A stretch of DNA of 5,661 nt from Chloroflexota bacterium (GTDB lineage Bacteria > Chloroflexota > Limnocylindria > Limnocylindrales > CSP1-4): contig DAIDTV010000056.1 of the NCBI GenBank assembly GCA_027457005.1, positions 1 to 5,661 of the forward strand. The letters are read 5' to 3'. Below are positions 1 through 4,512 of the stretch, in pieces; position 1 is the first letter of the stretch; each line of letters opens with the position of its first letter. Below the pieces are notes generated by a model, which saw only the letters and a program-made list of their open reading frames with translations, made no database searches and was not told the origin of the DNA. The translations under genes were made by a program, and so were the position numbers.

Positions 1-2
1 GT

Positions 3-395
3 CTAGTCGAACACCGTGTCGCCCGGCTCGAGGTCACCCATCGTCCGCCACCCACCGGGCGTGGGGACGGGTGTGTCGAGCGCAAGCGCCTTGCCTTCCA
101 GGCGCGCGACCAGGTCGTCGGGAAGCTCCACCCACTCCAGCGTCTGGCCCAGCACGAACTCGCCCGGATGCAGGATGAACGGCGTGTCATCCTCGATGCT
201 GACGAGCTCGGTGAGGTCCGGTTGCGGCACCCGCACGTCGATGTACGCGTAGCGGCTGCTGCGGAAGACGCGGAACTCGCGATCCAGGTGCAGATCCACC
301 GACGACGGCTGGAGGCACTCTGGGTCGTACGGGTCGATGCGGATCCGGCGCGCCTCGAGCGCCGCGCGGATGTCGCGGTCCGACAGGACGGCCAC
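3..395 (-). CDS. dcd: dCTP deaminase, N-terminal extein interrupted by an intein, ending at an in-frame TAG
   Basis: Dcd deaminates dCTP to dUTP for thymidylate synthesis (some homologues also hydrolyse dUTP; the part that would tell is missing). The GTG start gives 130 residues before TAG at 3-5. Residues 1-102 match Dcd closely: L-S-D-R-D-I near 4-9, I-D-P near 20-22, L-Q-P-S-S-V-D-L-H-L-D at 28-38, F-R-V-F at 41-44, H-P-G-E-F-V-L-G at 76-83, and L-V-A-R-L-E-G-K at 95-102. In Dcd the next residues should be S-S-x-x-R, which include the catalytic serine and arginine. Instead, residue 103 onward is intein sequence. The enzyme as seen lacks its active site and C-terminal half, so activity would need the rest of the gene plus protein splicing. 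The open frame also extends upstream to 794, but that part is a shadow of nrdR. Family call is firm; whether the gene is functional is open. Confidence 0.92.
   Translation of the reverse strand: MAVLSDRDIRAALEARRIRIDPYDPECLQPSSVDLHLDREFRVFRSSRYAYIDVRVPQPDLTELVSIEDDTPFILHPGEFVLGQTLEWVELPDDLVARLEGKALALDTPVPTPGGWRTMGDLEPGDTVFD
6..89 (-). mobile_element. N-terminal fragment of an intein (Hint block A) inside dcd
   Basis: These 28 codons begin exactly after E-G-K of Dcd, with A-L-A-L-D-T-P-V-P-T-P, then G-G-W-R-T-M-G-D-L and G-D-T-V-F-D. This is the standard opening of a bacterial intein (Hint fold): a hydrophobic start, the D-T-P turn, and the G-W and M-G-D-L/G-D elements. Position 1 is Ala instead of the usual Cys or Ser, as in inteins that skip the first acyl shift (class 2 or class 3). 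The +1 extein residue should be the Dcd catalytic Ser, a suitable splicing nucleophile. The next codon is TAG (3-5), two bases before the window edge. The rest of the Hint domain and any homing endonuclease lie outside the window or are absent. Confidence 0.85.
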
Positions 396-397
396 GT

Positions 398-883
398 TCA
401 GGAGCCCTTGCCCGACTGGCTGGCCACGGCCCGTGCCGAGAGCAGGCCGTCCACCTCGCGCTTCAGCTGCTCGATGTCCTCGAACGACTGGTAGACGCTC
501 GCGAAGCGGATGTACGCGATCTGGTCGAGCGCGCGCAGCCGGTCCATCGCGAGCGCGCCGATCCGCTGGGAGGGCACCTCGCCGATGCCGGCCGCACGCA
601 GCTCGGCCTCGATCGATTCCGCGGCCATCTCCGCCGCCCGCTCGGGGACCGGACGGCGGGTCAGCGCCTTCTGGAGCCCGGCGGCGAGCTTCTCCCGGTC
701 GAACTCCTCGCGGCTCCCGTCCCGCTTGACCACCACCAGCCGCGCCGCCTCGACCCGCTCGTAGGTGGTGAACCGGGTGCCGCAGCGCACGCACTCGCGA
801 CGGCGGCGGATGGTGCCGCCCTCATCGAGGTCGCGCGAGTCGATCACGCGGGTGTCGCGTTCGCCACAGGCCGGGCAGCGCAT
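398..883 (-). CDS. nrdR: Transcriptional repressor NrdR
   Basis: This 161-residue protein is the ATP/dATP-sensing repressor of ribonucleotide reductase genes. It starts with M-R-C-P-A-C-G, the conserved beginning of the family. The zinc ribbon cysteines are C3, C6, C31 and C34, with V-I-D-S-R at 13-17 and the basic R-R-R-R-E at 26-30 for DNA binding. The ATP-cone follows at about 49-139, with V-V-K-R-D-G-S-R at 51-58 and ending at Y-Q-S-F-E-D-I at 131-137. Beyond about 145 is a short variable tail. The ATG and its GAGG site fit better than the upstream GTG. The dCTP deaminase gene starts two bases after the TGA, so both are probably translated from one message. This puts a dNTP-pool regulator and a dNTP-pool enzyme together. 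No ribonucleotide reductase gene is inside the window. Confidence 0.96.
   Translation of the reverse strand: MRCPACGERDTRVIDSRDLDEGGTIRRRRECVRCGTRFTTYERVEAARLVVVKRDGSREEFDREKLAAGLQKALTRRPVPERAAEMAAESIEAELRAAGIGEVPSQRIGALAMDRLRALDQIAYIRFASVYQSFEDIEQLKREVDGLLSARAVASQSGKGS
405..409 (-). promoter_or_regulatory. Likely Shine-Dalgarno site of dcd
   Basis: AAGGG on the minus strand, inside the last nrdR codons, lies nine bases before the GTG at 393-395. It supports this GTG, which yields the standard Dcd start V/M-A-V-L-S-D-R-D. Confidence 0.5.
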
Positions 884-888
884 GGGGA

Positions 889-892
889 CCTC
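889..892 (-). promoter_or_regulatory. Shine-Dalgarno site of nrdR
   Basis: GAGG on the minus strand lies five bases before the ATG at 881-883. It favours this start over the GTG at 914-916, which would add 11 residues unlike the family N-terminus. Confidence 0.6.
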
Positions 893-903
893 GATTCGCG
901 CGT

Positions 904-925
904 CCGACACGACCACCGGTGTCGG
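904..925. promoter_or_regulatory. Inverted repeat upstream of nrdR (possible operator or leader hairpin)
   Basis: A perfect 7-bp inverted repeat, CCGACAC (904-910) and GTGTCGG (919-925), has an 8-base spacer. It lies 21 bases upstream of the nrdR ATG and is distinct from the terminator-like hairpin at 941-974. A weak TANNNT-like element (TACGCT, minus strand, 933-938) sits just upstream, so the repeat could fall near a transcript start. It does not resemble the AT-rich NrdR box. Function is inferred from position only. Confidence 0.35.
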
Positions 926-940
926 GTCAACGAGCGTACC

Positions 941-974
941 ACCGGAGATCGGCGGGGGGCCACCGATGTCCGGT
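941..974 (-). terminator. Strong GC-rich hairpin directly after the etf-operon stop codon
   Basis: Read on the minus strand, two bases after the TAG, the arms are ACCGGA-C-ATCGGTGG and CCGCCGAT-C-TCCGGT around a CCCC loop. The outer stem is six perfect pairs. One C-C mismatch follows, then eight inner pairs including one G-U. No U-run follows, so it is not a classic intrinsic terminator. Hairpins without U-tracts are often proposed as terminators or RNA 3'-end stabilisers in high-GC bacteria. It lies between the etf operon and nrdR, where a transcript boundary is expected. Confidence 0.55.
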
Positions 975-976
975 CG

Positions 977-1525
977 CTAGACGCGGAAGGTGCGCCAGGC
1001 GGACTGCGCGGGATCCCTCGCGGCCGCCAGGTCCGCGACGTGCGTCGCCAGGGCTTCCCGGGCGTGCAGGAGGTTGAGGTAACCGCGCTTGACGGCGATC
1101 TGCGCCTCCGTGCTGCGCATCCTCGCGCGGGGCCCGGCGGCGAGCTCGCAGCCATGCCGCACCATGTCCAGCGCGCGCTGGGCGTGGCCGATCTCGGACA
1201 CGATCCCCGCGCGGCTCGCCTCGTACAGCGCCGGGGCGTCGAGGCCCTGCGCGGCCGAGAGGCCTTCGTCCAGCGCGGCAGTGGTCGCGGCCAGGTCGTC
1301 GAGGATCCCGCTCGCATCCGCCTCGTGCCGGCGTACCGCGTCGACCTGGGTGATCACGAGGGCGAGCCTCTCGTCGAGGCGGACGCCGAGAGCGGCCGCC
1401 TCGTGCTGGAAGCGCTCCACCTTCCGCGTGGCCCGCAGCGCTCCCGAGGCGCGCTGGAGGAACAGCGCCAGCGCGGCGGCCACGAGCGCCGCGAGCAGCA
1501 GCGGCAGGACGACGGCGAGGTCCAC
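977..1525 (-). CDS. Unknown membrane-anchored helical protein at the end of the etf operon
   Basis: I do not recognise this 182-residue protein. Residues about 4-23 form one hydrophobic segment (V-V-L-P-L-L-L-A-A-L-V onward) followed by basic residues (R25, R31, R34, K35). This predicts an N-terminal anchor with the bulk in the cytoplasm. Residues about 33-90 and 105-170 are rich in Ala, Leu, Glu and Arg without prolines, suggesting long helices or a helical bundle. A more distinctive patch lies near 142-160 (Q-I-A-V-K-R-G-Y-L-N-L-L-H-A-R-E-A-L-A). The start is GTG; the ribosome site is poor (GGGG directly before it), and no in-frame start exists between it and the etfA stop 14 bases upstream. 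The codon bias matches its neighbours and the frame is intact, so it is probably real. The context suggests cotranscription with etfBA, but gives no function. Confidence 0.7.
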   Translation of the reverse strand: MDLAVVLPLLLAALVAAALALFLQRASGALRATRKVERFQHEAAALGVRLDERLALVITQVDAVRRHEADASGILDDLAATTAALDEGLSAAQGLDAPALYEASRAGIVSEIGHAQRALDMVRHGCELAAGPRARMRSTEAQIAVKRGYLNLLHAREALATHVADLAAARDPAQSAWRTFRV

Positions 1526-1539
1526 CCCCGTGCCCCGGG

Positions 1540-2514
1540 TCAGCCGCGCCGCGCGCGCACTGCCGCCGACAGGCGCGGCAGGATCTCGAAGAGATCGCCC
1601 ACCACCATCAGGTCGGCGAACTCGGCGATCGGCGCGTCGGGGTCACGGTTGATCGCCACGATGGTGCCCGACGTCTGCATCCCGACCTTGTGCTGGATCG
1701 CCCCGCTGATCCCGGCGGCGAGGTAGAGCTGCGGCTTCACGCTCTTGCCGGTCTGCCCGATCTGGTGCGCGTAGCCGATCCATCCGGCATCCACCACCGC
1801 TCGCGTCGCTCCCACGGCTCCGCCCAGGACATCCGCGAGCTCCTCCACGATGCCGAACCCCTCCGGCCCGCCGACTCCGCGGCCGCCCGCGACGATCGTG
1901 GTGGCCTCTTCGATCGAGACGACCTCGGAGGCCTCCGTGATCCGGTCCACGATCCTCACCGCCGGCAGGTCGGCGGCGGGCGCGACCTCCACCTGCTCGA
2001 CCCTGCCGGGAGCCGGCGCGGTCTCGGCGGCGACGGCGCTGGGCCGCACGATCACCAGCCCGCGGTCTTCCGAGAACTGGCTCCTGGTCAGAAGCCGGCC
2101 GCCGAACACGCTCATCTCGGCCAGCGGCCCGGTGCCGGCCCACCCGACCCCGGACGAGTTCGCCAGCACGCCCCACTCGAGAAGTGCCTGCAGGATGCCC
2201 GCCACATCGCGGCCGTCGTCGGTGAAACCGAGCAGCAGGTACGCCGGTTCGCGCTCCCGCACGAGTGTGGCGACGTGCTCGGCGATGACCGCGGCGATCG
2301 GCCGGTCGCTGGCGTCAACCTGCACGGCGATCACGTCGGGTCCGTGCTCGGCCAGTGCCGGCGCGGCCGCCAGCGCCTCCGGCCCCACCAGGACCGACGC
2401 CGCGGGGCGCCCGGCCGCGTCCCCCAGGGCCCGGGCGAGCGTCGCAAGCTCGCGCGTGAGTCGGGTCGGGGCGCCGCCCGCGACCTCGCCGATCGCCCAG
2501 ATCGCGCCGGACAT
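1540..2514 (-). CDS. etfA: Electron transfer flavoprotein, alpha subunit (EtfA/FixB family)
   Basis: A 324-residue protein of normal EtfA length. EtfA carries the redox-active FAD and passes electrons from acyl-CoA dehydrogenase to the membrane acceptor. The N-terminal nucleotide-fold domain (about 1-185) is weakly conserved. The C-terminal FAD domain (about 190-315) is unmistakable: V-A-G-G-R-G-V-G-G at 208-216, Q-I-G-Q-T-G-K-S-V-K-P at 251-261, L-Y-L-A-A-G-I-S-G-A-I-Q-H at 263-275, and I-V-A-I-N-R-D-P-D-A-P-I at 285-296, ending with V-V-G-D near 304-307. The start ATG overlaps the etfB TGA by one base. The frame is open for another 59 codons upstream, but that part is antiparallel shadow inside etfB. 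The next gene follows 14 bases after the stop. Confidence 0.95.
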   Translation of the reverse strand: MSGAIWAIGEVAGGAPTRLTRELATLARALGDAAGRPAASVLVGPEALAAAPALAEHGPDVIAVQVDASDRPIAAVIAEHVATLVREREPAYLLLGFTDDGRDVAGILQALLEWGVLANSSGVGWAGTGPLAEMSVFGGRLLTRSQFSEDRGLVIVRPSAVAAETAPAPGRVEQVEVAPAADLPAVRIVDRITEASEVVSIEEATTIVAGGRGVGGPEGFGIVEELADVLGGAVGATRAVVDAGWIGYAHQIGQTGKSVKPQLYLAAGISGAIQHKVGMQTSGTIVAINRDPDAPIAEFADLMVVGDLFEILPRLSAAVRARRG

Positions 2515-3293
2515 CAGATCAGCCTCCGGGAAGCCAGGAACTCCACGATCCGCTCGACCGCCGCGTCGGGCGCGTCCCTCACGATGGTCGCGCCGGCTCG
2601 CTGGGGCGGCGGCGTCGCCTCGTGCACGGCGGTGCGCGAAGCGGCCGACCCCACGCTCGCGGGGTCGATTCCGAGGTCTGCCAGCGACCACGTCGCGATC
2701 GGCTTGGACCGCGCCTGCATGATGCCGCGCAACGACGGGTAGCGCGGCTCGCCGAGGAGCTGGGTGCCCGCGATGAACGCCGGCATGCGAGCCTCGATGA
2801 CGTCGTACCCGGTGGGGCTGATGCGCCGGACGCGGACCACGCCCGCGGCGGGGTCGGGCTCGATGGAGGCCGCGTAGGACAGGTACGGCAGGCCGAGCCG
2901 GGTCGCCACGGCCGCGCCCACCACGCCGCCCTGCCCGTCGGATGTGTCCGCCCCGGCCACCGCCAGGTCGTACTCCAGGCGGCCAAGGGCCGCCGCAAGC
3001 ACGCGCCCCGTGGCGAGGGCGTCCGAGCCGGCCAGCGCGTCGTCCACCACCTGCACGGCACGGGCCGCGCCCATGGCGAGCGCCTTGCGGATCGCCTCGA
3101 CCGAGGACGCGGGACCCATGGTCAGCGTCACGACCTCGCCGCCGTGCGCCTCCACCAGCTTGAGCGCCGCCTCCAGCACGTACTCGTCGTTGCCGTTCGC
3201 CTCGAGGCCCGAGGAGCGATCGACGCTCCAGCCGTCGACCAGCCGCTCGTTGCCGACGACCGGCACCGCCTTGAGCAGCACGACGATCTGCAC
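2514..3293 (-). CDS. etfB: Electron transfer flavoprotein, beta subunit (EtfB/FixA family)
   Basis: A 259-residue protein of standard EtfB length, starting at GTG. EtfB binds AMP (or a second FAD in bifurcating forms) and pairs with EtfA to accept electrons from acyl-CoA dehydrogenases. Family marks are the N-terminal V-V-L-L-K-A-V-P, then N-x-x-D-E-Y-V-L-E-A-A-L near 34-44, a G-P loop at 60-61, and R-K-A-L-A-M-G-A at 69-76. The nucleotide-binding loop A-G-A-D-T-S-D-G-Q-G-G lies at 113-123. The C-terminal E-P-R-Y-P-S-L-R-G-I-M-Q-A at 182-194 is the best recognition element. The usual acidic cluster of the EtfB signature (near 157-166) is altered to I-S-P-T-G-Y-D, so a strict motif match may fail. 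Its stop overlaps the etfA start as TGATG, implying coupled synthesis of a 1:1 dimer. Bifurcating versus simple ETF cannot be decided here. Confidence 0.94.
   Translation of the reverse strand: MQIVVLLKAVPVVGNERLVDGWSVDRSSGLEANGNDEYVLEAALKLVEAHGGEVVTLTMGPASSVEAIRKALAMGAARAVQVVDDALAGSDALATGRVLAAALGRLEYDLAVAGADTSDGQGGVVGAAVATRLGLPYLSYAASIEPDPAAGVVRVRRISPTGYDVIEARMPAFIAGTQLLGEPRYPSLRGIMQARSKPIATWSLADLGIDPASVGSAASRTAVHEATPPPQRAGATIVRDAPDAAVERIVEFLASRRLI
2523..2527 (-). promoter_or_regulatory. Shine-Dalgarno site of etfA
   Basis: GGAGG on the minus strand lies eight bases before the etfA ATG, inside the last codons of etfB. It supports the ATG at 2512-2514 and not any start in the long upstream extension of that frame. 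Confidence 0.65.
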
Positions 3294-3298
3294 AACTA

Positions 3299-3303
3299 CC
3301 TCC
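3299..3303 (-). promoter_or_regulatory. Shine-Dalgarno site of etfB (decides the GTG start)
   Basis: The minus strand reads GGAGG, then five bases (TAGTT), then GTG. This strong, well-spaced site lies in the 70-base gap after the acyl-CoA dehydrogenase and supports the GTG at 3291-3293 as the etfB start. Confidence 0.75.
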
Positions 3304-3363
3304 CCTCGGCCGGCCGTGCGAGCGGGTGCCGGTTCCCGGCGGAGGGCTCGTCGATTGCGCCGC

Positions 3364-4512
3364 TCATTGCGTCGACAGGAGCGCGCGGGCGATGACGAGC
3401 CGCTGGATCTGCTGGGTTCCCTCGTAGAGCTGGGTGATCTTGGCGTCCCGCATCATCCGCTCGACCGGGTACTCCGTGATGTAACCGTACCCCCCCAGCA
3501 CCTGCACCGCGTCGGTCGTCACCGCCATCGCGGTGTCGCCCGCGAAGAGTTTACACATGGCGGCCCAGCGGGCGGCGTCGGCTGCGCCCCCCTCGATCCG
3601 CTCGCAGGCCTCGTAAAGGAGTTGGCGGGCCGCCTCGGTCCGCGTCGCCATGTCGGCCAGCATGGCCTGCACCATCTGGTGTTCGCCGATGGGCTTGCCG
3701 AACTGCACGCGCTGGCGCGCGTAGTCGACCGCGACGTCCAGCGCGCCCTGCGCGATCCCGACCGCCTGGGCGGCCACGCCCGGCCGGCTGCGGTTCAGCG
3801 TCTGCATGGCGATCCGGAACCCCTCGCCCACCTCCCCCACGCGGTTGGCATCGGGGACGCGCACGCCGTCGAACACCAGCTCGGCGGTGGGTGAGCCGCG
3901 GATCCCCATCTTGTGTTCCAGGCGCGCGACCTGGAACCCGGCCATCCCCCGCTCGACGTAGAAGAAGCTCAGGTCCCGGTGGCGTCCCGCCTCCGGGTCC
4001 GTCACGGCAAGCACGGCCACCAGGTCGGCCTCGCTGCCGTGGCTGATGAACCGCTTGGTGCCGTCGATCCGCCAGCCGTCGCCGTCGCGCACGGCTCGCG
4101 TGCGGATACCGGCGGAATCGGACCCTGCGCCCGCCTCCGTGAGAGCGAAGGCGTTGAGCAGCTGGCCGTTCGCCAGCCCCGGGATCCAGCGCCGCTTCTG
4201 CTCGTCGTTGCCGGCCAGCTGCAGCGGCAGCGATCCGAGGGCCTGCACCGCGAGGATCAGCCCGCTGGTGGCACAGACCCGGCTGACCTCCTCGATCATC
4301 AGGCAGTTGGTGAGGAGCGTGCCCCCCAGCCCGCCGTGTTCCGGCGGATAGATCAGCGCGAACACGTCGTGCTTGGCGAACAGCTCGACGATGTCCCGCG
4401 GGAACACGCCGGCCTGGTCGATCTCCGCGGCCCGCGGGGCGATCCGCTCCCGGGCCAGCTCGCGCACGGCGTCCCGCAGCTCGATCTGCTCCTGGGTCAG
4501 GCGGCTGTTCAT
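3364..4512 (-). CDS. Acyl-CoA dehydrogenase (FAD-dependent, short/medium-chain type)
   Basis: This 382-residue protein is of normal length for the family. It oxidises an acyl-CoA to the trans-2-enoyl-CoA using FAD and hands the electrons to ETF. The first family signature is at residues 123-135 (A-L-T-E-x2-A-G-S-D-x2-G). The second is at 337-356 (Q-V-L-G-G-Y-G-Y through R-M-M-R-D). The likely catalytic base is E364 in L-Y-E-G-T, the position used by short- and medium-chain enzymes. R-x-Q-F-G-K-P-I-x-x-H-Q near 268-279 is also typical. The start is the ATG whose first bases overlap the TGA of the upstream gene (ATGA), implying translational coupling; the frame stays open further upstream, but that part lies in the neighbouring gene. 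Chain-length preference cannot be read from sequence alone. Position between an EtfD-like protein and EtfBA fits a dedicated beta-oxidation or branched-chain amino-acid catabolic dehydrogenase. Confidence 0.95.
   Translation of the reverse strand: MNSRLTQEQIELRDAVRELARERIAPRAAEIDQAGVFPRDIVELFAKHDVFALIYPPEHGGLGGTLLTNCLMIEEVSRVCATSGLILAVQALGSLPLQLAGNDEQKRRWIPGLANGQLLNAFALTEAGAGSDSAGIRTRAVRDGDGWRIDGTKRFISHGSEADLVAVLAVTDPEAGRHRDLSFFYVERGMAGFQVARLEHKMGIRGSPTAELVFDGVRVPDANRVGEVGEGFRIAMQTLNRSRPGVAAQAVGIAQGALDVAVDYARQRVQFGKPIGEHQMVQAMLADMATRTEAARQLLYEACERIEGGAADAARWAAMCKLFAGDTAMAVTTDAVQVLGGYGYITEYPVERMMRDAKITQLYEGTQQIQRLVIARALLSTQ

Noticed and set aside
396..794. Upstream extension of the dcd frame into nrdR
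   Set aside because: The translation there is Arg/Gly/Ala-rich noise inside the nrdR coding region; Dcd homology begins at the GTG at 395.
884..916. GTG at 914-916 as the nrdR start
   Set aside because: It would add 11 residues before the conserved M-R-C-P-A-C-G start; the ATG at 883 has a well-placed GAGG.
925..930. TTGACC (minus strand) as a -35 promoter box for nrdR
   Set aside because: No -10-like hexamer lies 16-18 bases downstream; the match is probably chance.
2515..2691. Upstream extension of the etfA frame
   Set aside because: It is inside etfB, shows no ETF similarity, and the ATG at 2514 is coupled to the etfB stop.
1040..2742. Long plus-strand open frames opposite etfA, etfB and the membrane protein (also 2944-3894 and 3913-4554)
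   Set aside because: They are antisense to well-recognised genes, give Arg/Ala/Pro/His-rich products with no family features, and are expected shadows in very GC-rich DNA.
3328..3340. Small hairpin (GCCGG-TTC-CCGGC) in the 70-base gap between the acyl-CoA dehydrogenase and etfB
   Set aside because: The stem is only five pairs with no U-run; such short GC palindromes are common here, so I do not call a terminator.
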